NCBI GenBank assembly: GCA_031308135.1
Contig: JAHLJT010004567.1
Location: forward strand, 137,158,991 to 137,222,990
Origin: Acheta domesticus
Lineage: Eukaryota > Arthropoda > Insecta > Orthoptera > Gryllidae
Length of the DNA stretch: 64,000 nucleotides
Reading direction: 5' to 3'
Part shown: one piece after another, positions 1 to 10,322 of the stretch
How positions within the stretch are numbered: the stretch's first letter is position 1
Layout: each line of letters begins with the position of its first letter
Position numbers and translations under genes: made by a program
The notes under the pieces: model-generated
The model's input: the letters and a program-made list of their open reading frames with translations, nothing else
Database searches by the model: none
Told to the model about the DNA's origin: nothing

Positions 1-539
1 CGGTACTCACTGGAAATGGCTATAACTTGTATGTGATGAAAGTTTAATTGAACATCATAACGAAGAAAGTGCATTTTCATTGCTCAACAGGCAACTCGCG
101 ATAAAATCTAATCTTAATTTCATTGTAATGTTTTGTCGAACGTGAATCATTCACATTTTGATGTACTATGACTGACGGATCACTTGCTATTTTATGTTCA
201 CTCACGGTAATTAGAGCTGAAATATACACTCACTTTTATTAATTTCGCTTTATTTTTGAGCATTTTTTATTAATCATGAGAAAATTCCTCACAATACATC
301 ATAGCGCGTGTGATCTTATGAATTCATTAAATCATTATGTAAAATTGAACTTCAAAGCATTTGCATCACCGCATTAATCAAACAGCATCTAATGTATTCT
401 TACACACGAGTGAACACATATTTATAAAGTGATCATTAGTAGTGAATGTAATCTGTACGTATCATAAGTTTAACGTTCATTCAGGAGTTGCTGAGACGGT
501 TGCAAGAAACATCGATTCATTGAAACTTATACCCAAACA
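1..539. other. AT-rich non-coding DNA
   Basis: No open frame, repeat or RNA signal that I can support. Base composition is about two-thirds A+T with stop codons in all frames. Confidence 0.6.
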
Positions 540-835
540 AGTAAGGATTCATGTAAATGATCTTGGCTGTCCGGGTGACGCCGCGTTGTCGACAGTCGAC
601 GTATCGACCATCTTGCCGTGGCCTTCCTCAGGGCTGGTCTGCGCCGGAGTGGTCAGCGCTCGGGCATATATACGAGTGGGATCGAGTACTATTGGCCGAT
701 ACCGGCCGTGGGGGCCGATGTCACGACAAGATGATCGAAACGTCGTCAAAACAGCCTTCGACGCGGCGTCACCCGGAAGCCAAGATCATTCACATGACTC
801 TGGCCGCGGAAGCCTACGACTCCAGTAAGGATTCA
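540..835. mobile_element. Inverted-repeat (fold-back/MITE-like) element with 12-bp flanking direct repeats
   Basis: Two arms, about 552-586 and 761-796, are inverted copies of each other sharing GATCTTGGCT and CGGGTGACGCCGCG with few mismatches. The GC-rich body contrasts with AT-rich flanks. The direct repeat AGTAAGGATTCA stands at 540-551 and again at 824-835. It could be a target duplication, although the right arm ends about 27 bases before its copy. The short frames inside (442-828, 557-850) run across the palindrome and are not taken as genes. The superfamily is unknown. Confidence 0.55.
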
Positions 836-1636
836 GTTATATTCCTGTGAATGTGTGGTATAACTTCAAATATCCACGAAAATGATGGAAGCTATCCACT
901 TCAAATTACAGCTGTCTTTTCGACCTTCAAGGAACAAGATATCGCACGTGAATGAGGATCTGAATCACGTTCGAAATCGGATCAAATATCACTTTTTAGT
1001 AACAGACAACGCCCCAAGACCACGTGTGCCGCGAGTAAGTGATGAGAAACTAGATATACCGCTGATATAGTGATGACAGTAAACCGGTGGGAAATTGCTC
1101 CCCGTTGCAGTGAATCACGTCGGCTGTAACAGGCTTTTCAAGAAATGAGTAAATATGACCTTGATGAAATCCTTTGTGAGAACCAGTAAGTATATCGTTC
1201 AAGTTTATTGCATTATACATACAAAGGAAGGTCTGCTGTGATAATGCATGTAGTTTTTATGAACTCAATGTAATACACTTATTACTCGGTTAGGTACAAT
1301 GCTTTCTGTTTGTCGTAGTTTACTGCGAATTTCTGAAGAGCTGAACTGACGTTCTGCACGCACGTTTCGCAGGTATTTCATAGTAGTTTGGTTTGCGTGA
1401 AGAAAACGAGAGCGGAACTAATTTACCGAGCGTCCTTTCGTGATGACAAGGGATTGATGATGGCTTCCTTATCATCCTAGACTACTCAAATGTAAAGTTA
1501 CTCTCCTGTAACCAACATATTTGCTACAGAGAAAAAAGATAATGATCTTTGTAACAATTTTGTGAGAGATTCCTTCGGAATTGTAAATGAAATTATCATA
1601 TAATATTAATTGTCCATGGGCCTTTTAAAATATTAT
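836..1636. other. AT-rich non-coding DNA
   Basis: Nothing recognised. The 62-codon frame at 882-1070 has no family motif and no neighbouring exon signal. Confidence 0.5.
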
Positions 1637-1679
1637 AATAGTAATAATAATAATATTATTAATAATAATAATAATAATA

Positions 1680-1714
<35 letters not shown>
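1637..1714. repeat. Palindromic AAT/ATT microsatellite
   Basis: An AAT run switches to an ATT run near 1680, so the tract is self-complementary and could extrude as a hairpin. The isoleucine-run frame on the minus strand is a by-product of this repeat. Confidence 0.9.
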
Positions 1715-1899
1715 GTTATTCCTGCAAATGAGCGTACGCTCAGTGACAGTTAAGCAAAAAAATATAAAAATTAAAATTAAAATATATAGTACAAAAACAT
1801 TTAAAAATAACAATATACAATTCAAATATACATAAAAACAAATAAAAACCCGAATAGACAATTTAATTTTGCATCACTCAGGAACAATGACATGGACGT

Positions 1900-2450
1900 A
1901 GTAGTTTTCTGTTCTCTTTGGGATACTTCTCTTAGGTGAGTACCCTCGCCTCTCAATTAAGAGGTTCTTGTTTAGGTGAGCCACTCGCCTCTCACTACAG
2001 GGGTCAAAGTTTTTCAAAACATTTCAACGTTAACTAATCACGAATGAAAAAACCTACTCGTTAAATCTAATTCTTTAATGAAAAAATGGGTGTTCCCGTT
2101 CAAGATGTGAAAGTTACCATCCACTCCACTCCCTGTAGGTGGTGACGAGGCGATAACTGTTATCATTAGATACGTTTTTTAAAAATAATTGAAATGTGTT
2201 TCTTTATTTTTCAATCCAAAGTGTATTTTCTCAAGAATTGCAAACAGTCTTATTTTTGAGATTACAGCGCCATCTATCACGAATAAGAAATGTTTTAGAC
2301 TAAAGGTATTTTTTTAGTGCAAAATCCCGATCTGCAATAAAAAATGGAGATTCTCATTTAAGATTTCAAAGTTGCCCTCACCTCACCACTGCTATACATA
2401 TATAGCTATACATATATAGCAAGTGTGTATAAGGTAAGAGCACGAATAGT
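1900..2450. repeat. Probable interspersed repeat with an internal duplicated module
   Basis: The segment around 2083-2145 (poly-A, then ATGG, CAAGATGTGAAAGTTACC, CTCCACTCC) recurs in diverged form at 2334-2393 (AAAAATGG, AAGATTTCAAAGTTGCC, CACCTCACCACTG). Just downstream, a 14-bp unit GCTATACATATATA occurs twice at 2391-2420. The segment also contains AGCGCCATCTATC, a phrase often seen in insect repeats. No terminal repeats were found and the class is unknown. Confidence 0.4.
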
Positions 2451-3563
2451 CGACACATGAAGGGAAGAAACATAATTGTTTTAATCCTCAGATTATGCTT
2501 TCAAATAACTAAGCATGATAATATTTATTTCCTGACACCTATACGACCCTACTTTATGATAAGTATATGAATTCCTGGTTAAACAGCGAAAATATATTTG
2601 AAAATAGATTTAATCTTAAACCTCTGGAAATGCACCTATTACAACATAAAATACCGACGATACTTAAGCTGACACATGAGGTACCCATACTTGACACCCT
2701 ACTCAGATCATTTAAGACAAACAAGTGTTATTTGACTAAGCTTTGATAATGTGTGTAAACAAAAAAAGGCCTTCATGTAAGTGCAAAACTTGCTTTATTA
2801 CCAGACGTTCGAGCATTAATACAATATATTTCCTTCGCACTGATTGGCTGCTTGAACGCATACCTTACTCTTTCTCCATCTCCATCTCTCTCTCACACTC
2901 TCAGCATCCCTAATTACTAGATTAAACGAAATGTAAGAAATGTCATTTTCGTCTACAAATTATTATTTTATTTGCATCAATACTTTTCAAACGGATTATT
3001 TTCAACACATCATCCATTGGTTCTTAAACTATACAAAAACAAATAACTGTCATTGATTGCTGAGAATACTGATGAATCTTTCTGGGAACCGTGTTTCACC
3101 TGGAGACAAAAAATTGTGAAAGACTGCTGATGCTGCATGCTACTTTAAATTGACACGTATGTCAACTATAGGAGCAGCTGTAATTTACTAGAACCTATAC
3201 CTGACAACCCTACTATTATTATAACACTTTTCTCCACAAACAATTCGTAAAACGTCATATTCATCCTGTATTCCAATAATGCACATAAACAACACAGAAA
3301 ATCAAAGAGGACATATCCTAATTCTTATGATCAACATTAACTTTTCTTAACTCTGTCTCTAGCTCTGTTCCACATTAGTCCCACTTTCTTCCATCCGGCA
3401 CTCTTCACGTGACTAATGCAATACGTTGCAATCCATGCAATACTTATTACAACCTGTAAACAAGGATTGGTAGTGTTGCCAGATGTACCCACGGCCTCCT
3501 TGGATCACTATATAACTCTATGATAAGCATTTAATAGTTATTTATGTATCAAGGGCGTTAATT
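2451..3563. other. AT-rich non-coding DNA
   Basis: There is a short CT-rich run near 2869-2903. Nothing else is recognised. Confidence 0.5.
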
Positions 3564-3641
3564 GTTTTTTTGCCCCGAGGGCGACTTCAAAACCCGAGGG
3601 CCTCTGGTTCGAGGGATTGGAAGTCGCCTGAGGAGCAAAAA
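3564..3641. other. 78-nt imperfect hairpin
   Basis: Arm 3564-3588 (TTTTTTGCCCCGAGGGCGAC...) pairs with 3619-3641 (...GTCGCCTGAGGAGCAAAA). The loop of about 30 nt also contains CCCGAGGGCCTC. The GC-rich hairpin sits in AT-rich DNA. It could be a MITE relic or a small-RNA precursor, and nothing here decides which. Confidence 0.45.
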
Positions 3642-4856
3642 CATCTAGAAACGCCCGTGGTGCGTACAAAACTATGGTTTTGTAGTTCGTTGTTGAATAA
3701 AACGAGAATTCGAAAGATTTTGTATTTCTTGCATATAAAGTGAAAAGACGCATTGTAATAGTCATTTGTCAATATGGCGTCAGATAAACAAAACAGATTG
3801 ATTAATTACTATTGCACAATCGTTATTGGATTGATTTGTTCGTACAAAATGAAAGAATATTGTGAAGTTCCTGCGGAAATTCTCGCAAAAGCTAACAAAA
3901 CTACGGACAGTGGTTTCCATTAAAATCTCGAGAAATATATGAAACTGTTAATGGTGTAGTTGAGAGATGCCAGTGTGAATATCAGTGTAAAATAATGAAA
4001 CGGTACTTTTAGGTTATTAGCCCCTATTGCCAAGAGTTATTTAGAATATATCATAACACCAAAAAATGACATTTCGAGGATGTTAGCCGATGTGCCTTAT
4101 ATATCTTAATACTAATCTTAGTACTGCTACTCATGAATATAATCATGTCCGAAAAAACACAGCAATGACCTAGTAAACCAAAAAAAATATTATGTCGACT
4201 TAAGGTGCTCTTACCTTATATATTAGAGGTTTGTGGAGATTGTGGGTTAGGTTTTCTATGTCAGAATATGTAGGTCTGAACCAGATCTGTTCTATAAATT
4301 TACCGGAGAAATTGGATCTGCATGTAGATATATCTTTCTTGGAGCTTTTTTCCTGCTCTTTAACATTTGATAAGAGTACAAAAAGACTGATTAAAACCAA
4401 CCATTTATAAATATCCACCTCCCAGTATTTGATTTTGAAAAAATCACTCATGATCTCATGGAATATTCCTTTCTAGAATCTCATTCTGAATTATTTTATC
4501 GCGGTGTATGTAAATGATATTTGGACTGAGAGTTGATTGTTAAGTCGTTCATTCAATATTTTAAATACTTTTTAAATGTCTAATTTCATTCAATCGTCCC
4601 ACATTACCTCCCTAAGCAAGCACCCCTCCAAGGGACAACGCAGGAATGATGTATAAAAATCTAAAATGATAGTAATTGTCGGTAAATATTATTCTCATAT
4701 CTTACTCACAAAATTGGGTCATCAAGAGAGAAGATACTCATACACTGATATTTGGATTTCTTGTTTAATCATGGAATGGCGCGATCATTGTATAGGGAAT
4801 CGATTCAAAGAAATGTCCACCATGGAAATTGAAATCGATGAGTGATCCACAGAATT
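3642..4856. other. AT-rich non-coding DNA
   Basis: The minus frame at 4200-4451 (83 codons) shows no recognisable domain and is not called. No RNA gene or repeat was recognised. Confidence 0.45.
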
Positions 4857-5098
4857 CAAGACCTCGGGGCAATAACACGCTATGCCACTATACGTAAGTT
4901 TTGAGAAAAAGGCAAGTAAATGTTTTTGTATTCTACACATGGGATAAAGAACATTAATTTATGAGTTACACTGCCAACTTGCGGCGAATCTTTAAAATAA
5001 AAACCCAACATGTAGATACATCTACGGAGCCTCGGAAAACACTTATATCTCAATTTCATTAGAAATGACACATAGCATGTTATTGCCCCAAGGTCTTC
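4857..5098. mobile_element. MITE with ~30-bp terminal inverted repeats
   Basis: The left end CAAGACCTCGGGGCAATAAC matches the reverse complement of the right end, GAAGACCTTGGGGCAATAAC, and the match continues for about ten more bases (ACGCTATG / ATGCTATG). AATT flanks both ends and may be a target duplication or part of the palindrome. The interior of about 180 bp is AT-rich and non-coding. The superfamily is uncertain. Confidence 0.75.
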
Positions 5099-5130
5099 AA
5101 TTGTTTTCCACATACGCGGACGGAAGAAAA

Positions 5131-5365
5131 TATATGCTTGGGTTTTTATTTCTTGGCGCGTGGGGTCTTGTCTTGACGATGGAATATCTCACGACATTTC
5201 GCGTCTTTCTCAGTCGTGCCGTTAGATACCATATGATCGCGACCGTATCGAGCAGTGCTGGCGCTCACAGCTAGCGGCACGATCGAGAATCGACGCGAAA
5301 TGCTGTGAGATATTCCGTCGTGAAGGCAAGACCACACGCGCCAAGAAAAAAAAACTCAAGTATAG
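5131..5365. mobile_element. Fold-back element, copy 1
   Basis: Nearly the whole element is one long inverted repeat. The outer arms share TTTCTTGGCGCGTG, the inner arms GGAATATCTCAC and ATTTCGCGTC, around a short loop near 5240-5262. A related fold-back lies at 55870-56109 with the same inner core (GATGGAATAT, TTTCGCGTCTTTCTC, GATCGCGACCGTATCGAGCA) but different outer arms. No coding capacity. Confidence 0.8.
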
Positions 5366-5406
5366 CTTCGCCGGAGGAAGCGCTCTCCATTTCTACCCGT
5401 CCTGAG

Positions 5407-5803
5407 GGGCCATCCATAAATTACGTAACGCAAATTTCGAATATTTTCAATACCCCCTCCCCCTTGTAACGCACTTCCCAATCTCTATGTTACGCAGCGT
5501 AACGCTGTCTCAGACTCCCTCCTTCCCTCTTCAGCGTTACGTAATTTATGGACCTCTATTCCGGAGCCGCCGTTTCCAGGTCTTTTGGGAAACCCTGCCA
5601 TAAATTGGGCCATCCATAAATTACGTAACGCAAATTTCGAATATTTTCAATACCCCCTCCCCCTTGTAACGCACTTCCCAATCTCTATGTTACGCAGCGT
5701 AACGCTGTCTCAGACTCCCTCCTTCCCTCTTCAGCGTTACGTAATTTATGGACCTCTATTCCGGAGCCGCCATTTCCAGGTCTTTTGGGAAACCCTGCCA
5801 TAA
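5407..5803. mobile_element. 200-bp tandem duplication containing a TTA-type MITE
   Basis: Unit 1 (5407-5606) and unit 2 (5607-5803) appear identical apart from one substitution (5572 G, 5772 A). Each unit begins with an inverted-repeat MITE: GGGCCATCCATAAATTACGT at the left, GCGTTACGTAATTTATGGAC at the right, with pyrimidine-rich sequence between. About 50 bp of flank (CTCTATTCCGGAGCCGCC...) follows. The MITE family also occurs at 9832-9985 and 42284-42439. The near identity points to a recent duplication of MITE plus flank. Confidence 0.85.
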
Positions 5804-6110
5804 CCGATTAGCGCGTCGCCGTGGGCCGAGGCTTCTGCGAACCCTCGCGCTGCTAGCGCCGCGTGGCGGCTGCGGCGGCGCCAAAATTAACCCTCGCGCG
5901 CCTTTACGAGCGGTTTTTGGGCGCCGCGCCGCCGCAGACGCCGCGCTTTTTGCCGACCGCCGCCGCCGCCGCCAATGCCGCCGCCTCCGAGGCGACTGCA
6001 GCGCCGCGCCGCCGCTCACGGACGGCGCCGTCAAGGCCTGCTGCCGCGCCGGGGCTGGATTTCGATGGCCTCCGCAACCTCCCTTTTGAATTTCTCAGTG
6101 GATGCAGTCA
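5804..6110. other. GC-rich, CpG-dense segment
   Basis: Dense GCCGCC/GCGGCG runs with many CpG dinucleotides, sharply bounded by AT-rich DNA. Overlapping Ala/Arg/Pro-rich frames on both strands are composition artefacts. It could be a CpG-island promoter, but no exon signal follows before the repeat array. Confidence 0.4.
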
Positions 6111-6120
6111 GTGGCGGTTC

Positions 6121-6569
6121 CAGAAGGGATCCATGGGAACCATGATTGAGAAATTTTCCCAAATAAAAGAAGGTAACAAACGAAAACTCTGGGCTTTGGG
6201 GCAGAGGCCTAGAGTTTTCGCCATGGATCCAGAAGGGATCCATGGGAACCTTGTTTGAGAAATTTTCCCAAATAAAAGAAGGTAACAAACGAAAACTCTA
6301 GGCCTTGGGGGGGACAGAGGCCTAGAGTTTTCACCATGGATCCAGAAGGGATCCATGGGAACCTTGCTTGAGAAATTTTCCCAAATAAAAGAAGGTAACA
6401 AACGAAAATTCTAGACCTTGGCGGGGGGCAGAGGCCTAGAGTTTTCGCCATGGATCCAGAAGGGATCCATGGGAACCTTGCTTGAGAAATTTTCCCAAAT
6501 AAAACAAATGAAAACTCTAGGCCTGGGGGGGGGGGGGGGTCAGAGGCCTAGAGTTTTCGTTTGTTACCT
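6121..6569. repeat. Four-unit tandem array of hairpin-forming ~110-bp repeats with G tracts
   Basis: Units start with CAGAAGGGATCCATGGGAAC at 6121, 6230, 6343 and 6457, spacings 109, 113 and 114 bp. Each unit carries CGAAAACTCTAGGCC and, after a G tract, its inverse GGCCTAGAGTTTTCG, so each can fold with the G run in the loop. The G tract lengthens to 15 consecutive G (6525-6539) in the last unit. The array ends with the inverse of the AAGAAGGTAACAAACG segment. This looks like a palindromic MITE that amplified in tandem. Confidence 0.85.
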
Positions 6570-6627
6570 TCTTCTATATGGCAAAATTTATTTAAATATT
6601 TATTTATATTAGAATTATGTAATTACT

Positions 6628-7465
6628 AGCGTACCCGTGCGAGAACTCTCGCATGCCAGAGCCCCACCTTCTTCCTTATTTTTCCATTTTAAGCCTGTAA
6701 TATATATATTTTTCTTCAAGACCCTCTTATCATTCGTCACTTGTTCTATATGTCACCTTGTAATTGATAACAATATAATACCCCCTTGGATTGCTAGACT
6801 ATTCTTATTTAACTTTATTATCGAGAAAAGAGGTACACCTGTGTAATTCATTCTCATGTAAAATCAAATAATTAGTAATTTCACAGTTACAGATTCTACA
6901 GGCTCTGAAGAGGAGGCTTTGAACTCTTTGAGGTCTTTGGCCTCACAATTTTAGTTTCTAAGGTCCTAAAACGCTTCATTTAAGAGTTCTTTAACGATAT
7001 ATATTAAAAAATCCTGATGTGTTTTGCGGGTTGCATTTTACATGAATATTTACATACGTTTTTTAAACAAATACTTCACCTTTTTAAAGTCAAATTGCAA
7101 TTCGTCACGTCTCCGCGAAATTCTCTCTCTTTAGATTCCTCATTCATAAAGCTGTGGTCACGGGATAAAAGTTCTTAAGTTCTTAAGTCAAAAATCTTAG
7201 TTTGGAGAGAACAAGGGATAGATTATTGAGCCAAAGCTTTTTCCTATGCTCAACCTATTTCTCAACTCTTTTTCACATTAAGGAGGCAACATTTGAATTC
7301 AGCCGTTTTACTAAAATAAAATATAGATACTTAATTTGTAGTTTCAGTACTTAACCCTATTTCGACGAAAATAGACTTAAGAACTTTTACCCCGTGACCA
7401 CAGAAAGATTGGTTGCGTGTGAGAGCCGCAAAGGAAAGGTATACTACTGAAAAAATATAGGAGAC
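6628..7465. repeat. Interspersed repeat D, copy 1 (interrupted)
   Basis: Begins AGCGTACCCGTGCGAGAACT and ends near TACTACTGAAAAAATATAGG. The same sequence recurs at 44563-45806 (AGCGTACCCGTGCAAGGAAT ... TACTACTGAAATAATATAGG), with long shared stretches such as CCTTATTTTTCCATTT and CTTGTAATTGATAACAAT. No coding frame is preserved. Copy 1 is split by a 252-bp MITE (7152-7403). The class of the host repeat is unknown. Confidence 0.75.
7152..7403. mobile_element. 252-bp MITE nested in repeat D, 4-bp AAAG target duplication
   Basis: Left end CTGTGGTCACGGGATAAAAG; right end CTTTTACCCCGTGACCACAG. These are exact inverse copies apart from one base and extend further inward (TTCTTAAGT / ACTTAAGAA). 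AAAG is at 7148-7151 and 7404-7407. The empty site is visible in the second repeat D copy (CATTTATAAAGACTGATTGC near 45733-45752), which confirms the insertion. Confidence 0.9.
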
Positions 7466-8262
7466 GATTTAAACAGTAATATTGTATAGTGTGATACATA
7501 GACTACAAAAATAATAATCAATATATGTTTATTATTTAACACAAATCTATGATGCCCCCTCCAAAACGATCGGTTGGATCCGCCCCTGGATGGAGTTTTG
7601 CTGGTGTTTTGGAGTTGGGAAATTTCCTGAATGGGATGTTTTGGTATAGCATGGTTGGGTGTACTGAATACGCTGAAAAGTACGTTGATTTGGGTGTAGT
7701 TCATTAGTTTAGTATAGTGTATTTGGAACATGTGGGGTGGTTCATAATTTTTTCGGTAGTATGTTGGAAGATATCAGGAATTTGTAGAAAACTTTTCTAT
7801 ATTCTTCTCAAATTATCTCGAGGGATCATATTTCTGAAAATTTTGTAGAGAAAAATTTTGTTCAATGTTCATATATAGAAATGACAAATCTGCACTGATA
7901 GAGTAAAATACGCAGCAACAGAAGATGAGTACTGCAAGAAAATCAGTGCTGCAGAAACTGAGTACTAGTGTACTGTCAGAACGTGTGTACAGAAGAAGTG
8001 TAAACTCAGTATTAAAATATCTTCTTATGACATCGATGAAACTGGGCGATGTGCTGGGTGTATCAGTACGTGTTCGGTATACACAAAACATTGTTTAATT
8101 TCTTCGTTAAAAAAAATCATTGCTATTGCCAATATAAAATCTTTGCTTTCTCCTCCTTGCGCACTAGCGATGTTACTTTCAGAGTGCACTTTGTGTCATA
8201 TTTGTTCTAGTAACGAAATAACGAGAAACTTTGAAATGAAGTTGGTACGTTCGAAGAACGAA
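7466..8262. other. AT-rich DNA with a solo hAT-like terminus
   Basis: Near 7565-7580 the minus strand reads CAGGGGCGGATCCAACCG, a form common at the ends of hAT-type transposons. No matching second end was found nearby. A related end, CAGGGACGGATCCAGG, is on the minus strand near 62618-62636. The minus frames at 7444-7731 and 7813-8091 show no domain. Confidence 0.35.
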
Positions 8263-8702
8263 TAGGGTTTCCACGTTCGAGGAACAAATGACCCGGAGAT
8301 CACTAATTACCGGGGGAAGGAGTTAACGAAAGTAAATACATAAATACACAGTCAATATTTATTATTAAATAATAAACGCCATTAATTATGTCATGACAGT
8401 ATTACATCTATAATGTTAAAAACGCACTAATTACAAAAACAATTAGTACATTCTTTTTCGATTAGAGATGGTGAACTGATATCATACTGATTTTGCCGCG
8501 CAGTCCAAGTTTTATTTGTATAATATCATTACTATAAAAATATTAAATGAAATTATTAAACCCAGATTGTTTTAAAAAAGTGAAAAAAGACAGTTAATTT
8601 CTATATTCATATGACCCGGAGATTTTCCGAAGTATACCGGAGCCCGGAGATCGCTCCTGAAACCCGGAGTCTTCGGGTCAAACCCGGAGAGGTGGTAGCC
8701 CT
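8263..8702. mobile_element. Possible degenerate DNA element with CCCGGAG repeats at both ends
   Basis: The left end reads TAGGGTTTCCACGTTCGAGG followed by TGACCCGGAGATCAC. The reverse complement of the right end reads TAGGGCTACCACCTCTCCGG. CCCGGAG occurs five times, once near 8290 and four times within 8611-8690. The interior is AT-rich. No target duplication was identified, so this is tentative. Confidence 0.35.
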
Positions 8703-8869
8703 AAGCGCAACCATTCCCAGCACCAACCCTCTCGGTGCGCTTCATGAGGGCATATGCTAACCAGCTGCCTCGCAAGAAACGATACGTGCTCCGAAGCACA
8801 ACAAGGCATCAACACACCATTCGGGAAACAAAAACGCAGTGCGCCGTCGTTCCTAATTTCGCCTCCTTT

Positions 8870-9330
8870 TCATTCCGAAGCAGCGCGGCGCGGGGAGGAG
8901 CGGCGTGCCCAGCGGGGCGGGGTTCGTTACCGCTGGCGGCCGGCGCGTCCCGCCGCCCGGTCCCGCCCCCTCCCCGCCACGCCGCCGCCGCCGCCGCCAC
9001 CGCCCGGAGCGGCTAACGAGGCCCGTTCGCGGAACGCAGCGTTCGCGGAAGCCCCGCTCGACCACCGACGCCGACGCCGACGCTGGCGAGGAGCGCGCGC
9101 CGCGCCGCTCTGCTGATGGGGCCCGCCCACGGCTTGGCGCCGACCCTCGGGTCACGCCCCCACCCACCCGCCGCGGCTCGCATCGGTTGAGGTGGCTCAG
9201 GGCATCAACTGATGTCACTGCAGGGCCCCTGGCCGGGAGGTCCTTTGGTTCCACTTCCCACCCCGCCCCCGCCAAGCAGATCGCCCACGCCCACACACCA
9301 CACAACGCTTTCTCCAGACAGTGGAGACAC
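8870..9330. other. CpG island with an extra partial SINE-B head
   Basis: GC- and CpG-dense from about 8875. Frames on both strands are low-complexity. Within it, 9187-9260 carries GTGGCTCAGGGCATCAACTG, ATGTCACTGCAGGGCC and GGGAGGTCCT. This is a second SINE-B 5' head placed about 150 bp before the full SINE at 9331. The island could be a promoter, but no first exon was found. Confidence 0.45.
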
Positions 9331-9831
9331 ACCGGCTGAAGTGGCTCAGGGCATCAACTGATGTCACTGCAAGGCCTGTGACTAGGAGGTTCTAGGGTTC
9401 GAGTCCCAATGACGGCAGGATTTTGGACTCTAGCTACACAACTAGGTCGAGATCAGTCGCTGTCTGGAGGAGAATTCGTGGCCGCCTGCTCTCATCGGAA
9501 CTTTTACCTGGTTTCTCCGATCAACAACAGGCGAAAGCCGGAGCAAAATCTTAACACGGACCGCGCGTGATTGTTCCTTCCTCTTTCTTGTCCTGTCTTC
9601 ATACCTTACTTGTTCACACACACACACACACATTTCCATGCACACTACCACATATGTCGGGAGCTTAGACCTTGTCCCGGTTGGAACGGTACCCCGCTGA
9701 TGGGAGAAACCTGGTTGGGGAAAATCCGCTAGCCTATGTGTAGGTTCGCGCCGGATCTCACCATCCAGCGAGAGAAGATCATTGCTACCTCCCGAAAAAA
9801 AAAAACTACAGTTAAGGAAGGAATGGCTTTA
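9331..9831 (+). mobile_element. SINE-B, near-complete copy
   Basis: tRNA-like head with an A-box-like GTGGCTCAGGGCATCAACTG and a B-box GGTTCGAGTCCC (about 9387-9398). The body contains TAGGTCGAGATCAGTC, GGAGGAGAATTC, TTCTCCGATCAACA and GGCGAAAGCCGGAG. A CA microsatellite follows at 9616-9632, then a 3' part with GGTACCCCGCTGATGGGAGA. Related copies: 10323-10940, 19573-20040, 31718-32110 and 53684-54020. The 3' end is abutted by a MITE. RNA polymerase III promoter boxes are inferred from spacing. Confidence 0.8.
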
Positions 9832-9985
9832 GGGGCCATCCATAAATTACGTAACGCAAATTTCGTGTATTTTCAATACCCCTCCCCCCTTGTAACGCAC
9901 TTCTATATCTCTATGTTACGCAGCGTAACGCTGTCGCAGACCACTTTCCTCCCCCTTTAGCGTTACGTAATTTATGGATGACCCC
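9832..9985. mobile_element. 154-bp MITE with TTA target duplication (PIF/Harbinger-like)
   Basis: Ends GGGGCCATCCATAAATTACG and CGTAATTTATGGATGACCCC are inverse copies. TTA flanks both sides (9829-9831, 9986-9988). A 3-bp TWA duplication is usual for PIF/Harbinger, hence the suggestion, though no transposase is present. It landed in the 3' part of SINE-B. Same family as 5407-5803 and 42284-42439. Confidence 0.85.
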
Positions 9986-9988
9986 TTA

Positions 9989-10322
9989 GCTGTTGGTGCG
10001 CCCGCATACAAAATAATCAACCAATGAAATCGCCTCCGCTCGTACCTACATCGCTAGCCGTCTCAGTCAGCGAATAAGTTACTTTTGCTGACCGGCCCCC
10101 TTTTGTTTCTGATCGTTCCTTGGGTCCCCGCAGTTCATCGCTCTATCATTATTCGTGATGTACTAGTCAATTATGTCTCTGTTGACGTACTTCTGTCCTC
10201 GACGCTCTCCATATAGTGTTCTTCTGAACCATCCCATCATCTTTGTCGTTGTTTTTCATCGCCTTGCCTTTCAGGGTCGCTTCCGCCCTTTCCTGCGTCC
10301 TAACCATTTTTCCGGATTTTCA
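9989..10322. other. Non-coding, mixed composition
   Basis: The 81-codon plus frame at 10173-10418 has no recognisable domain and runs into the SINE-B copy. Nothing else is supported. Confidence 0.4.

Noticed and set aside
1625..1861. 78-codon minus frame with an isoleucine run
   Set aside because: Translation of the ATT microsatellite.
8735..9339. Arg/Pro/Ala-rich frames of 93-159 codons
   Set aside because: Lie in a CpG island and are open on both strands because GC-rich DNA lacks stops; part overlaps a SINE head.
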